DNA from: Leptospiraceae bacterium
Lineage (GTDB): Bacteria; Spirochaetota; Leptospiria; Leptospirales; Leptospiraceae
Reading direction: 5' to 3'
NCBI GenBank assembly: GCA_022402465.1
Contig: JAKRSH010000027.1
Span: 1-64,000, forward strand
Length of the DNA stretch: 64,000 nt
The position numbers and the translations under genes are program-made. The first letter of the stretch is position 1. Each line of letters opens with the position of its first letter. Below, one piece after another: positions 46,268-56,814 of the stretch. The notes beneath the pieces are model-generated. The model made no database searches, was not told the origin of the DNA, and worked only from the letters and a program-made list of their open reading frames with translations.

Positions 46268-47819
46268 TGTTTGTACCTTTCGTATTTAATCGAGAATCCT
46301 TAAGAATACCAATTGTAACTCTATTTCTTTTTAAATACTGCCTTGCAACTCTCTGCAAATCTTTAGAGCCTACCTTATTCATGTTTTCATAGACTCGAAA
46401 TAGGGTCTTCCAATCACCTGTTAACAATTCATAATAACCGAAGGTATCTGCCATAGCTTCGTTGCTATCCATATAACGAAAAAAGTCGGCAATGTTTCCA
46501 TTCTTGACTTTCTGAATTTCCTCTTCAGAAACACCATCCTGTGCAATCTTTTCTATTTCTTCCCAAATGATAGCCTCAATCTTAGAAAGATCAGCTCCCT
46601 TATTATTCCTTGCAGAAATAAGGAAGAAATTTGTAAACCTTTCACCAGGAAATGAATTGGATGCACTTACCGCTGAACATAGATTTGTATCTAAAACCAA
46701 ACGCTTGTACAACCTTGAAGAAGGTCCTCGTCCTAGAATTCCATCTAAAATATCGAAGGCAGAATTGTCAACATGGGGAAGTGTTGGCTTCATCCAGCCC
46801 ATGAGCATAGATTCACCAGATGGAAATTCTACTGTAAACCTTTTCTCACCTGCTGATTGGATTTCATATGGCTTGATTTCTGGTTTTTTAGGTCCTTGGG
46901 GAATATTTTCAAAAAATTCTTGAACAAGTTGTTTGGTTTCATCAAACTCTAAGTCACCAACAATAGTAATCACCATATTCCCTGGGTGGTAGTGTTCCGT
47001 GAAAAATTTCTTGGTATCTGCTATATCCAAGAAAGGAATCACTGAAGGATATCCAATAACTGGCATTCTATAAGGATGGGCTTCTCCAGCAACTGCAAGA
47101 AAGCGCTCTCGCAAGAGAGAAGCGCCAGAATTTTCGGTTCTCATCCTCCTCTCTTCAATCACTACATCTCTCTCTGTATAATATTCTCTAAGAACAGGAT
47201 TTTTTAGACGGTCACTTTCCATCATAGCCCAGATTACCAACCGATTTGATGGAAGTTGAATTTGGTAATTTGTAACATCAGAGGTAGTATAAGCATTAAA
47301 ACCGACCTCACCATTTTGCTCATAAATGTATGAATCTTCATTTTTAATAATGAATTCATTTTGGTAGTCTTGTAAGACTTTTAATCTTTTAGTAAGCGTA
47401 TCTATTTGCGATTGTAAGTCACTTGGAATTGCTATAGATCTAGATTCAAGATTACGCTTTTCCAACCTTAGTTGATCAAGCTTGCTTCCCCAAATCTCTA
47501 TTTGTTCTTGGTATTTCTTCTCTTTGGAATAATCCTGGGTCCCAACATTTGCTGTTCCCTTAAAGAGCATGTGTTCTAAAAGATGAGCAGTTCCAGATTG
47601 AGAGGGAATTTCATCTACGGATCCAACCAAAAATTTCGTATAAATGGCAACTGTCGGGGATTCTTTTCTTTGGACAAGAATCAAACGCAGTCCATTTTGC
47701 AATTGGTAACGCTTTGTATTCGATTCTAGCTGCTTGGTAACATTTTCAAAAATGCTCTCTGCACTTAGATTCGAAAGGGAAATGAGGAATGAAAAGGTAA
47801 TTAAATATAGCTTTCTCAC
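46260..47819 (-). CDS. M16-family (insulinase-like) zinc peptidase, catalytic subunit
   Basis: Secreted: GTG start and signal peptide (residues 1-20). The inverted zinc motif HLLEH is near residue 82-86 (SGTAHLLEHMLFKGT), with the downstream Glu in VIEERRMRTE. Between them is a charged coiled-coil-like insertion of about 80 residues (starting EKKYQEQIEIWG), longer than usual. Later domains have the M16 C-terminal pattern (GILGRGPSSRLYKRLV). Together with the inactive partner it should form a periplasmic oligopeptidase. Probably co-transcribed with the small membrane ORF at 47878-47985. Confidence 0.9.
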   Translation of the reverse strand: MRKLYLITFSFLISLSNLSAESIFENVTKQLESNTKRYQLQNGLRLILVQRKESPTVAIYTKFLVGSVDEIPSQSGTAHLLEHMLFKGTANVGTQDYSKEKKYQEQIEIWGSKLDQLRLEKRNLESRSIAIPSDLQSQIDTLTKRLKVLQDYQNEFIIKNEDSYIYEQNGEVGFNAYTTSDVTNYQIQLPSNRLVIWAMMESDRLKNPVLREYYTERDVVIEERRMRTENSGASLLRERFLAVAGEAHPYRMPVIGYPSVIPFLDIADTKKFFTEHYHPGNMVITIVGDLEFDETKQLVQEFFENIPQGPKKPEIKPYEIQSAGEKRFTVEFPSGESMLMGWMKPTLPHVDNSAFDILDGILGRGPSSRLYKRLVLDTNLCSAVSASNSFPGERFTNFFLISARNNKGADLSKIEAIIWEEIEKIAQDGVSEEEIQKVKNGNIADFFRYMDSNEAMADTFGYYELLTGDWKTLFRVYENMNKVGSKDLQRVARQYLKRNRVTIGILKDSRLNTKGTNNE

Positions 47820-47877
47820 AGTTCCAAATTCTGTAAGTCTTGCTTAATTGTCTTGCTATTTATTCCAATTTAGAATA

Positions 47878-47985
47878 TTACTTGCGAATCCATCCTAAGT
47901 AGAAACAATAACAAAATATACCCAGTACTGGGAACGAAAGAAAAATCGTAACAAGGTATCCAAGTATATCCCAAATAAATGTCAT
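47878..47985 (-). CDS. Small membrane protein, 35 aa
   Basis: An unlisted short ORF: starts MTFIWDILGY at 47985, has one long hydrophobic segment (about residues 8-31) and a positively charged end (GWIRK). A strong ribosome site GAGGAG lies 6 bp upstream. It is 58 bp upstream of the M16 protease gene on the same strand. Its start codon overlaps the start codon of the divergent lipoprotein gene (shared CATG at 47983-47986). Such features fit a real small protein, perhaps a membrane helper; a chance ORF is still possible. Confidence 0.55.
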   Translation of the reverse strand: MTFIWDILGYLVTIFLSFPVLGIFCYCFYLGWIRK

Positions 47986-48724
47986 GAGCTTCTCCTCGCC
48001 AAATAATTTATTTCCAATTCCTATCATTGTCAACATCTTTTTTATTTTCAATTGTAGTTTTATAAAACCTTCAGATCCTAACTTTCGAGCAAAGGCATTC
48101 TACAACGAACAGTATTCAGGCTTTATATCGGATGATTTCTTCCAAATACGAGTTGTCACCAACCTAACAGTGAAGGAAATCCCTGTATTGGAGAAACGTA
48201 AAGATTGTAAGCGAAGATCGTATGCAATTCGAAATGAATTGACTGTACCTATACTAATCAATGAATTAAAAGAAATTGAAAATGACCGCTTGAAAGGAAT
48301 CAACCGAATACGAAAGTCCTATTCTCCCGCAGTTCAAACAGCTAACAATCAATCTGCGAATTTAAATGCACTTACACTTCCCCCAGAAGCTCCCGTGCCC
48401 TATCCTCTTGTACCACTTTCGGAAGCACAAAAGAATAGACCCCAACAAAATGTTCCTGGGATTTCAAATACACAAGTGAATCCGAATATTCCTAACAATT
48501 CAGCAAATAATAATGGGAATGAACTTAAATCAGAAAATCTCTTTAAACCAAAAATGGAGTATTTACAAGCTGAATTTTCTTGGCTACTTGATTCATTGAT
48601 TCTATATAAGGAGGATTATTCCGAAAAGGAAAAATGCATTTTTATCTACCGTGCTGCCAAAAAGGGACTTTACGAGAAGTTAGAACAAACAAAACTATCC
48701 GTAGATTGGCAACAATCACCCTAA
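47984..48724 (+). CDS. Putative lipoprotein with Asn/Pro-rich linker
   Basis: A hydrophobic N-terminus ends in FIFNC near residue 24, a loose lipobox, but the leader lacks basic residues and no ribosome site precedes the ATG, so the start is doubtful. The middle (about 105-175) is rich in Asn, Pro and Gln, like a flexible linker. The C-terminal part is helical with two Cys. Unknown family. It is followed 10 bp later by another lipoprotein gene. Confidence 0.55.
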   Translation: MSFSSPNNLFPIPIIVNIFFIFNCSFIKPSDPNFRAKAFYNEQYSGFISDDFFQIRVVTNLTVKEIPVLEKRKDCKRRSYAIRNELTVPILINELKEIENDRLKGINRIRKSYSPAVQTANNQSANLNALTLPPEAPVPYPLVPLSEAQKNRPQQNVPGISNTQVNPNIPNNSANNNGNELKSENLFKPKMEYLQAEFSWLLDSLILYKEDYSEKEKCIFIYRAAKKGLYEKLEQTKLSVDWQQSP

Positions 48725-48734
48725 GGAGTTTTAT

Positions 48735-49196
48735 ATGAAAGCAATGCATAAATTAGTCATTTTTTTATTATCATCTTATTCCATAATCATTACTTTGAAT
48801 TGCGCAAATGATAAAGTGGAAACACCTAAAGTTAATGATTCAACCTCTGTTGTAGAAGAGGCTACTAAAACAGAAACAGTTTTAGAAAATGAATTTGAAA
48901 AGTACCCAGAAGGATTCATAGATTCGAATACATTTCAAGTTGTTGTCTCTTCCCTCAAAGAAGATATATCAACTGCCTCAACAGAAGCACTCAGTGTAGC
49001 TAAAAAGAAATCTCTTCAGATTCTACTCACTTATCCCAAAGTCAATATCACTCCAGATGGTAGAAAGGAATTGAAAGAAATTTCTGAATCAGGGAAAGTT
49101 GTGAAAACTTCTGCTTACACAGATTCTAGAATGTATTTTGTCTATCAGATTTCTAGACCTAACCTAGAAGCGTACGTTAAGAAACAACTTAAGTAA
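48735..49196 (+). CDS. LPP20-like lipoprotein, 153 aa
   Basis: A signal with a lipobox TLNC near residue 23; an AAGGAG site 6 bp before the ATG. After a Thr/Glu/Val-rich linker (residues 25-55) the mature domain has the alternation seen in LPP20-type lipoproteins: a strand, a helix with many Ala/Ser (STEALSVAKKKSLQIL) and a final VYQISRPNLEAYVKK strand-helix. The role of this family is not settled. It is the last gene of the plus-strand pair starting at 47984. Confidence 0.65.
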   Translation: MKAMHKLVIFLLSSYSIIITLNCANDKVETPKVNDSTSVVEEATKTETVLENEFEKYPEGFIDSNTFQVVVSSLKEDISTASTEALSVAKKKSLQILLTYPKVNITPDGRKELKEISESGKVVKTSAYTDSRMYFVYQISRPNLEAYVKKQLK

Positions 49197-49281
49197 AATC
49201 ATTATTAGTATTGAAGTTAGCTTTTACTTCTCTACTATTATAAATTTGAATTTGAGAGTCATTTATTGTGGCTAGTTCATT

Positions 49282-52200
49282 TCACTGAGTCGATTCTATA
49301 AGTTGCGAAACCAATATTTGCGTATCTTCACCCAACTGATTTGACCATTCTGATTTCCATGATCCACTAAGATCGATTTTTTGGGTGAATTTACCACGAA
49401 TCTGCTCTCTGATCATTGAGATAAATTTAACAAGATTGAATTCATTTTCCTTATCTCTAACATTAGCTAGCTCAGTCCAGATTTTAGGCATTCCTAGAGA
49501 TTCAAGATACTTATAAATTTCTAGCAGCTTAGATGGTATAGCTTCCTTTTCCTTTGGAAGAATTTCATATATTTGAATTCCCATAAAGTTCACGAGAAAG
49601 TTTATCGCTACTGTGGTAGCTATTTCAAAATGCAAGGCATGTTTAAAAATAGAATCCTTAAACCGCAATTGAAGTTCTTTTGGAAAATAATCCAAGATCA
49701 AATTTGGAAAGTGAGTAGGATCAAAACATTTTGCATCTAAGCTTATGGAATAAAGATGCATTTTAACATGAGACAATACGACAGCAAGTGCTGGTCTTGG
49801 AATTCCTTTCTGATTTTCCTTCCAAGCGAGCCAATCTTCCCTAGACCTTGGAATTTTATAAATCTTTGGTTGAAGAATTCCCTCATTTGTTAGGTGAGAT
49901 ACTGAGTTCATAAATCCAGTCCAATCATTATTTTCTGATTCATAACGATCAAGATTGATACATAAACTTTGGAAGTTATTGTTATTTAGAACAGAAGCAA
50001 CCACTTCCTTGTCAATAGACTTTAGAATAGCATCTCTTTCTTCTAAACTTTGAATGATCTTATTTTCTAAGAGATCATTCATTAAAATTTTTAAGTTTAC
50101 CTCATGATCAGAAAGATCCACTCCCGCAGAATTATCTATTGAATCAGTAAAAAGCAAACCTCCCTTTCTATCAAAATCAATACGAGCTTGTTGGGTGAGG
50201 CCAAGATTTCCACCTTCAGAAATAAGAAGTGCTCGGACATCATTTGCATTTACTCTAACATCATTATTTGCTGGATCGCCAACTTTCTGATTTTCTTCAG
50301 ATGCTGATTTAATGTAAGTTCCTATTCCTCCGTTGTAAAGAATCTCTACAGGAGCAGTTAAGATGGCTTTGATAAGTTCAGATCCAGATAGATGGCTTGC
50401 CTCAATTCCAAGTGCAATTTGAACCTCAGAACTAAGATGGATTGATTTTTCTGTTCTATTCCATACACCCCCACCCTTTGATATTAAATTCTGGCTATAG
50501 CTATCCCAACCAGAGTCAGAAGATGTGAATAACCTTTTTCTTTCTTCATAACTAAGGATAGGATTCGGGTTGGGATCAATAAAGATATGTTTATGATTGA
50601 AGGCGGCAATCAAGAGAAACGTATCACTTTCAATCAGTCCGTTTCCAAAAACATCCCCACCCATGTCACCAATACCAACAAGACGAATTAAATCCTTCCG
50701 AAAATCAAGTCGATTCATCCTAAGATTTCTATCCGCTGTGACGAGTGCTCCTTTGGCTGTGATTCCATAAGCCTTATGCGAATATCCCTTGGATCCTCCA
50801 GAAGCAAAAGCATCGCCTAACCAATAGTTATTAGTGATAGCTATTGAATTTGCAGTATCAGAGAGTTGAGCCGTTCCTTTGTCTGCTGCAACAACTAAGT
50901 ATGGATCAGGCTGGTCTTTCACGAAAGGAATTTGTCCATCCTTACCCGCAAATGGTATTGAATTTCCATGGAGTCGATTATCAGTAATCTCAACTAATCC
51001 CTGTACGTATCCTTTGTAAGCATCAACCATGGATATAGTTTCTTTAGAATATAAATTAGGAGTTAATACAAAACAACCCTTAGATCCAACTGGAACAATG
51101 ATTGAATTCTTTGCCATTTGAGTCTTGAGTAAATCCAAAAGCTCGGTTCTATAATCAGAGACTCTATCTGACCAACGAAGCCCACCTCTTGCTACGGAAC
51201 CACCTCTTAAATGTATTCCTTGGAATTTAGGTGAATAAACAAAAATCTCCCTATAAGGTCTTGGATCTGGAAGAGAAATGGGAATGCTGCAATCTATTTT
51301 AAAAGAAATCGATCTCCTATCAACTCCTATCTTAGAATCATACTTAGTTCCAAAAAAATCTGTCCTAAGAATAGACTTTACAGCGGAAGCAAAGGCTTGG
51401 AGCACTGCATCTTCACGAATTGTCTTACCAGTATCAGCTTCTTGATCCAAATCCTTGGAGTCGATAAGCTTCCCTAAAGAAAAGAAGTTATAAAAATATT
51501 TCCAAGCTTCAACTAATAAGGTTGGGTGGTTCACTAAATACTGATTCAATTCTTCTGGATTAAAGATAGGATCAGTCTGCAGACAATAATCTCGTATCGC
51601 CTTACAAAATAAAATTGCATTCGCATCCAAGGAAGTCCATAGAGCTACCTGCGAAAGCCCATCTGATTTCAATCTACCATCCATGGTTAATTCATATATC
51701 TCTTTAAGTCGTTTATAAAGAGAATGTGTATTTTCAATTAGGTGAAAGAAGAACTCTGATTTTGCATAAACTTTACCCTCATATTTAATGTGGTAAACTC
51801 TTTGGGAAATAGGCTTGAGTCCTAAATCATTCAAAGCCTGAACCCACTGATTTAAAGGATATTCCAAACGTGGTGTAATTGCATGAAGTATTGTGGTATC
51901 AGTTCTCTGGCTAATATCTACCTTTAGTCTAGCATCTTGCAAGGCATGGATCATTTTAAGATCAAGGATAGCTTGTTCAGGTGTGTGGGTTGCAATATAG
52001 TCCTCATGGTAGTTCAAGGAAGACTCAATATATGGATGGGTAAAATTTTCTTCCCAACGCAATTGGAATTGATCCTGCCAAGTTCGGAAGTGGAATTCTA
52101 TTTGCGAAGATAGCTCGAATACATTTTGATTGCTTACTCCCTTGGTTCGAATGAAATGGAAGCCTTCTATAAATTTTCCTCGCAAAACAAAATAATTACG

Positions 52201-53313
52201 AACCTCTGATTCTGGATAAGTGTTGTTTACAAAATTCTGAGAGTATTCCCATTTTTGCTCCGACCAATTCCTCTTGGGTATGAAACTAATAATCAATGCG
52301 ATTTCGTCTGAAATGCAAACACCAACAGACCGAAGTGAATTTCTTAAGTTATGTTCCAAGATAGCAGAATACAGTTTGGAGTAAGCGGATTCAGGAAGTA
52401 GAAATAGAATCTCAGTAGGAACGTAATTGAATAGCATCCTTGTCGTTCGACCAAGACCGCTTTTTGATTCAATTTCTTCTTTCTTTAAAAAGTGTAGAAA
52501 CCTTTGATTGAAGTATGGAATATCAACCAAAACAGAAGATTTTGCAAATTCATTGAGTGAACCTATGAGAAGTAATTTATGGTTCTTAGATACAAAAGCT
52601 ATGTAGAAATAATTCTCATCACCTAAGTTGGATTTATTGGAGGATTCTAGAGATTCAATCAAAATAGAATCATCTTGAGCTTGGAGAGCTTCAAACCAAT
52701 TTTGGTATTTTTGGGGAATCTCGTAGAATCCAAATTTTTTTAGGTCTTTCTCATTTTGAAAGATAGCACCTTCCCAGATAAAGCTTTTCGCAAGTAACCA
52801 ATCTAATAGTTGTTTTTCTGGGTTCGGGAAGTTAAACCAAGGGCTACTCTTGTCTTTAGTAAATTCTGCGTAGGCTACATTGGAAAGATGAATTCTTTTA
52901 TAAGAATTGATAATTTCATTTTCTATAGATTGAATATCAATATTATTATGATCCAATATCTCAATATAGTACAATTCCTGATTGAAATTTGGATGAAAAT
53001 GAAGGTTACGTGAAATTTCAATCTTGGCAGATTCAAATAAAATCTTAAGCCTTGCTGCAAAAAAAGGCATAGAAGAAACAGCTATTAGTACAACTCTATG
53101 ATTGAGTCTGAGCAGTGGGTCTTGTTTATTTGGTTGGTAGCTTACTAAGGCTATAGGCTGGTTTGCATTTAGAGAAAATGCTTGGTACTTTTTGAAGATT
53201 TCTGAAGCAAGAAAATCCAGCTCCTTTGCCGTATAAAAATCCTTGAATAAGCTTCCTAAACTATTTGAAAAATTTTTAGAAAATTGAGAAGGAAGAGCAT
53301 CTTGTCCATCCAT
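49282..53313 (-). CDS. NAD-specific glutamate dehydrogenase, large form
   Basis: Converts glutamate to 2-oxoglutarate and ammonia with NAD. The catalytic domain in the C-terminal half has the large-GDH signatures RWSDRVSDYRTE, IVPVGSKGCFVL, GITAKGALVTADRN and GIGDMGGDVFGNGL. The N-terminal about 650 residues form the long regulatory part. At 1,343 aa it is shorter than the about 1,600-aa L_180 enzymes, so some N-terminal segments are missing. The start overlaps the stop of the carbonic anhydrase gene by one base. No helper gene is evident. Confidence 0.9.
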   Translation of the reverse strand: MDGQDALPSQFSKNFSNSLGSLFKDFYTAKELDFLASEIFKKYQAFSLNANQPIALVSYQPNKQDPLLRLNHRVVLIAVSSMPFFAARLKILFESAKIEISRNLHFHPNFNQELYYIEILDHNNIDIQSIENEIINSYKRIHLSNVAYAEFTKDKSSPWFNFPNPEKQLLDWLLAKSFIWEGAIFQNEKDLKKFGFYEIPQKYQNWFEALQAQDDSILIESLESSNKSNLGDENYFYIAFVSKNHKLLLIGSLNEFAKSSVLVDIPYFNQRFLHFLKKEEIESKSGLGRTTRMLFNYVPTEILFLLPESAYSKLYSAILEHNLRNSLRSVGVCISDEIALIISFIPKRNWSEQKWEYSQNFVNNTYPESEVRNYFVLRGKFIEGFHFIRTKGVSNQNVFELSSQIEFHFRTWQDQFQLRWEENFTHPYIESSLNYHEDYIATHTPEQAILDLKMIHALQDARLKVDISQRTDTTILHAITPRLEYPLNQWVQALNDLGLKPISQRVYHIKYEGKVYAKSEFFFHLIENTHSLYKRLKEIYELTMDGRLKSDGLSQVALWTSLDANAILFCKAIRDYCLQTDPIFNPEELNQYLVNHPTLLVEAWKYFYNFFSLGKLIDSKDLDQEADTGKTIREDAVLQAFASAVKSILRTDFFGTKYDSKIGVDRRSISFKIDCSIPISLPDPRPYREIFVYSPKFQGIHLRGGSVARGGLRWSDRVSDYRTELLDLLKTQMAKNSIIVPVGSKGCFVLTPNLYSKETISMVDAYKGYVQGLVEITDNRLHGNSIPFAGKDGQIPFVKDQPDPYLVVAADKGTAQLSDTANSIAITNNYWLGDAFASGGSKGYSHKAYGITAKGALVTADRNLRMNRLDFRKDLIRLVGIGDMGGDVFGNGLIESDTFLLIAAFNHKHIFIDPNPNPILSYEERKRLFTSSDSGWDSYSQNLISKGGGVWNRTEKSIHLSSEVQIALGIEASHLSGSELIKAILTAPVEILYNGGIGTYIKSASEENQKVGDPANNDVRVNANDVRALLISEGGNLGLTQQARIDFDRKGGLLFTDSIDNSAGVDLSDHEVNLKILMNDLLENKIIQSLEERDAILKSIDKEVVASVLNNNNFQSLCINLDRYESENNDWTGFMNSVSHLTNEGILQPKIYKIPRSREDWLAWKENQKGIPRPALAVVLSHVKMHLYSISLDAKCFDPTHFPNLILDYFPKELQLRFKDSIFKHALHFEIATTVAINFLVNFMGIQIYEILPKEKEAIPSKLLEIYKYLESLGMPKIWTELANVRDKENEFNLVKFISMIREQIRGKFTQKIDLSGSWKSEWSNQLGEDTQILVSQLIESTQ

Positions 53314-53840
53314 TAATTTACTCTCTTAAAACTATCATTCATATAGTTTGACTTATATTTTTGGTAGTTGCTTGCTGTCCTGGTAATGATTTCTCTTTCT
53401 TTTTCATTGATATCTCTTACAATTTTGGCCGGGCTTCCCATAATGAGAACACCAGGCGGAAACTTTTTACCAGGTGTAACCAAGGATCCAGCAGCTACAA
53501 AAGAATATTCCCCAATCTCCACGTCATCCATGACAGTAGCACACATCCCTACAAAAGAAAAATCCTTTAAGGTGCAGCCATGAAGTGTAACACGATGTCC
53601 CAAGGAAACATTATTTCCAATAGTAACAGGAAATAAATCTCTGGCTACATGGATCATACTCATGTCCTGGATATTGACATTATCCCCTATTCGTATCGTA
53701 TTAACGTCTGCTCTAAGCATACATTGGAACCAGATAGAGGAATTTTCACCTACGGTAACGTCACCGATAATGTCAGCTGAGGGTGCGATAAATGCAGAAC
53801 TCGCAATGGTAGGCATTTTGCCTAAAAATTCATAGATCAT
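53313..53840 (-). CDS. Gamma-class carbonic anhydrase-like protein
   Basis: A left-handed beta-helix trimer protein of the YrdA/CaiE type: [41 protein letters not shown] and [14 protein letters not shown]. The zinc histidines of the gamma carbonic anhydrase ([11 protein letters not shown]) are conserved. Activity varies in the family, from CO2 hydration to unknown. Length 175 aa is normal. It is translationally linked (1 bp) to the glutamate dehydrogenase gene and divergent from the sucB gene. Confidence 0.88.
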   Translation of the reverse strand: MIYEFLGKMPTIASSAFIAPSADIIGDVTVGENSSIWFQCMLRADVNTIRIGDNVNIQDMSMIHVARDLFPVTIGNNVSLGHRVTLHGCTLKDFSFVGMCATVMDDVEIGEYSFVAAGSLVTPGKKFPPGVLIMGSPAKIVRDINEKEREIITRTASNYQKYKSNYMNDSFKRVN

Positions 53841-54003
53841 TCTTCTTATCTAAATGCATCCTAAGTCAGAAACAAGTATTTTTAGTTTTTGGAATTTTTG
53901 CCTTTACAATTTGGCTTTGCAAAGGGATGTTTCAAATAGATTGCATGGCTAATCAGCATTTTATTCAATCAACATCCAACACCTTAATTAAGCAGGAATC
54001 TCC

Positions 54004-55254
54004 ATGGCACTAGATATTAAAGTCCCAGAAATGGGCGAATCAATTTCAGAAGCAACTATCATTCAATGGACTAAAGGCGAAGGAGACAGCGTAGATGCTG
54101 ACGAAGTCCTCGCAGAACTAGAAACAGACAAAGTAACTATGGAAGTACGGGCACCCTCCGCAGGTGTCTTATCCAAAATCATTAAGAAAGCGGGTGATGT
54201 TGTTAAGGTAGCCGAGGTAATTGGACAAGTCGGGGAAGGTTCTGGCAAAGCATCAGCTTCCCAAGCAAGTAGCTCAGCTCCCTCAAGTTCCCAGACTGCC
54301 GCAACTAGCACTCAGACTTCTTCATCTGCTCCGCAAAATGATACCATACCACCTGCTGCTATGAAAATGATCCAAGAAAATGGACTAAATGCATCCTCCA
54401 TTCCTGGAACAGGACGCAATGGTCAAATCACCAAGGAAGATGTAGTTCTTTATTTAGAAAAGCAAAAGTCTAGCTCAGCAAGTTCCAGTTCAGCTTCTAA
54501 GCTCTCTTCAAGTTCGAGCACACCTTCAGCTCCCGCAAAAGTCCGGGCTTCTGGAGAAAGAGAAACAGTAGTCGCCATGTCCAAACTCAGACAGACAATA
54601 GCGACAAGATTGGTACAAGCGCAACAAAATGCAGCAATACTAACCACTTTCAACGAAATAGATATGTTCCATGTGATGAACCTACGATCGGCATACAAAG
54701 ACAAGTTCAAAGAAGTCCACAACATCGGTTTGGGCTTTATGAGCTTTTTCACTAAGGCTGTGATTTATGCACTCAAGCAGGTTCCTGAAATCAATGCTGA
54801 GATTCGAGGAACAGACGTTATCTATAAAAATTACTATGATATAGGTGTTGCTGTTGGTGGCCCAAAAGGCTTGGTTGTTCCTATTGTAAGAGATGCCGAT
54901 CTTCTATCCTTAGCAGAAATAGAATTAGAAATTTCCAGACTTGCAGGTAAGGTTCGCGATGGAAAGATTGCTCTCCAAGATATGGAAGGTGGAACTTTTT
55001 CTATCTCCAATGGTGGAGTTTACGGATCTATGATGTCTACTCCTATCCTCAATCCACCACAAAGTGGAATCTTAGGTATGCATAATATCGTCAAACGCCC
55101 AGTAGTTGTGAATGATAAGATTGAGATTCGACCCATGATGTACATTGCTCTTTCTTATGACCATAGAATTGTAGATGGTAAAGGTGCAGTAACCTTCTTG
55201 GTAAAAGTAAAAGAAATGATAGAAGATCCAGCAAGACTCTTGTTGGAAGTTTAG
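54004..55254 (+). CDS. sucB: 2-oxoglutarate dehydrogenase E2, dihydrolipoyl succinyltransferase
   Basis: An N-terminal lipoyl domain with the modified Lys in ETDKVTMEV (near residue 43), a Ser/Ala-rich linker, a peripheral-subunit-binding domain ([15 protein letters not shown], about 117-155), a second Ser-rich linker, and the catalytic domain with the active-site [13 protein letters not shown] near the end. The substrate is set by the neighbouring E1: succinyl transfer in the TCA cycle. AGGAAT before ATG 54004. The long Ser-rich linkers (rather than Ala/Pro) are a local trait. Directly followed (10 bp) by lpd. Confidence 0.93.
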   Translation: MALDIKVPEMGESISEATIIQWTKGEGDSVDADEVLAELETDKVTMEVRAPSAGVLSKIIKKAGDVVKVAEVIGQVGEGSGKASASQASSSAPSSSQTAATSTQTSSSAPQNDTIPPAAMKMIQENGLNASSIPGTGRNGQITKEDVVLYLEKQKSSSASSSSASKLSSSSSTPSAPAKVRASGERETVVAMSKLRQTIATRLVQAQQNAAILTTFNEIDMFHVMNLRSAYKDKFKEVHNIGLGFMSFFTKAVIYALKQVPEINAEIRGTDVIYKNYYDIGVAVGGPKGLVVPIVRDADLLSLAEIELEISRLAGKVRDGKIALQDMEGGTFSISNGGVYGSMMSTPILNPPQSGILGMHNIVKRPVVVNDKIEIRPMMYIALSYDHRIVDGKGAVTFLVKVKEMIEDPARLLLEV

Positions 55255-55264
55255 GAATAAACCT

Positions 55265-56668
55265 ATGGATAAATTTGATGTTGTAGTTATTGGTGCAGGT
55301 CCTGGCGGTTATGTCTGTGCAGTACGTTGTGCACAATTAGGTATGAAAGTTGCTATTATCGAAAAGCGTGCCACTCTTGGTGGAACTTGTTTGAATGTAG
55401 GCTGCATTCCCTCTAAGGCACTTTTGGATTCTTCTGAAGAATACCATAAAGCCAAACACAAATTAGATGTTCATGGCATCAGTGTTGGGGATGTGAAGAT
55501 AGATGTGAAGAAGATGATCGCTCGTAAGGACAAGGTGGTAAGTGAAGTTACTGCGGGTGTTGACTACCTTATGAAAAAGAATAAGATCACTCGTTACCAT
55601 GGCTTTGGTCGTTTCAAATCAAAGACTGAAATTGAAATTGATTTAGAGGGTGGTAAGAAAGAAACCATACAAGCTGACAAAATCGTCATTGCATCTGGGT
55701 CTACTCCTATTGATATACCGAGTCTGCCTATTGATGGTAAGGTTGTTGTAACTTCTGACCATGCAATCTCCCTAGAAAAAGTTCCTGAGCATATGATCAT
55801 CATAGGTGCAGGAGTTATCGGTCTTGAGCTCGGATCCGTTTGGTCTCGTCTTGGAGCGCGAGTCACTATAGTCGAACTTATGCCTAGGCTACTTGGATCA
55901 ACCGACAAGCAAATGGCTGCACTGGCACTCAGACTCTTAGAAGGCCAAGGACTTGAGTTTAAATTTGAACACAAAGTAACAGGAATAGAGAAGAAAGGCA
56001 GTAAGGCAAAAGTAAATATCGAAAACAAAGCAGGCGAAAAGTCTCATCTCGAAGGTGACATTGTACTAGTCTCGGTAGGAAGAAGACCTTTTACCGACAA
56101 TTTAGGTGCCAAAGAAGTTGGCATTGAATTCACAGAACGTGGAAGGATCAAAGTTGCTTCCAATCATTTTCAGACCTCAGTTCCAAATATCTATGCGATT
56201 GGAGATGTAATCGATGGTCCTATGCTTGCCCACAAGGCAGAAGATGAAGGCATAGCTCTTGCTGAACTTCTTGCTGGCAAATATGGACATGTAAATTACA
56301 ATGCAATTCCTTGGATAGTGTACACCTGGCCAGAAGTGGCATGGGTAGGACTTGGAGAAGAAGAGCTCAAAGAAAAAGGAATTGAATACAAAGTTGGTAA
56401 GTATATGTTCAAGGCAAATGCTCGTGCCAAGGCTATGAATGAACCAGATGGCCAAGTAAAAGTACTAGCAGATAAGAAAACTGATAAACTTTTGGGAATC
56501 TATATCGTAGGACCTCGTGCCTCCGATATGATAGCAGAAGCAGCAATTGCTTTTGAGTTTGGAGCTTCGGCAGAAGATATAGCAAGATCAACCCATGCAC
56601 ACCCTACTCTTTCGGAAATTCTTAGAGAGGCTGCCATGGACGTAGACAAATGGTCTATTCATAGCTAG
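55265..56668 (+). CDS. lpd: Dihydrolipoyl dehydrogenase (E3)
   Basis: FAD/NAD flavoenzyme that re-oxidises the lipoyl arm. FAD-binding [12 protein letters not shown] near the start, the redox disulfide [19 protein letters not shown]-binding [13 protein letters not shown], and the C-terminal His-Glu pair in HAHPTLSE. At 467 aa it is normal. Ten bp after sucB, it is the E3 of this 2-oxoglutarate dehydrogenase and may also serve other complexes. Confidence 0.95.
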   Translation: MDKFDVVVIGAGPGGYVCAVRCAQLGMKVAIIEKRATLGGTCLNVGCIPSKALLDSSEEYHKAKHKLDVHGISVGDVKIDVKKMIARKDKVVSEVTAGVDYLMKKNKITRYHGFGRFKSKTEIEIDLEGGKKETIQADKIVIASGSTPIDIPSLPIDGKVVVTSDHAISLEKVPEHMIIIGAGVIGLELGSVWSRLGARVTIVELMPRLLGSTDKQMAALALRLLEGQGLEFKFEHKVTGIEKKGSKAKVNIENKAGEKSHLEGDIVLVSVGRRPFTDNLGAKEVGIEFTERGRIKVASNHFQTSVPNIYAIGDVIDGPMLAHKAEDEGIALAELLAGKYGHVNYNAIPWIVYTWPEVAWVGLGEEELKEKGIEYKVGKYMFKANARAKAMNEPDGQVKVLADKKTDKLLGIYIVGPRASDMIAEAAIAFEFGASAEDIARSTHAHPTLSEILREAAMDVDKWSIHS

Positions 56669-56814
56669 ATAGTTTTTTCTTTATCCATTTACAAGGAAGA
56701 GATTCCCTTAGCTTAAATGGATTTAAGAATTTATTGTGGAAATGAAAATGAGAGCAGTCAAAGTTATTGAAAGTTTTAAGATGCTTAGTTCAGGAATTAA
56801 AAGAAGGTAGATAG

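Noticed and set aside
54063-56028. Minus-strand ORFs opposite sucB and lpd
   Set aside because: Antisense shadows with Ser-rich composition caused by the Ser/Ala linker codons.
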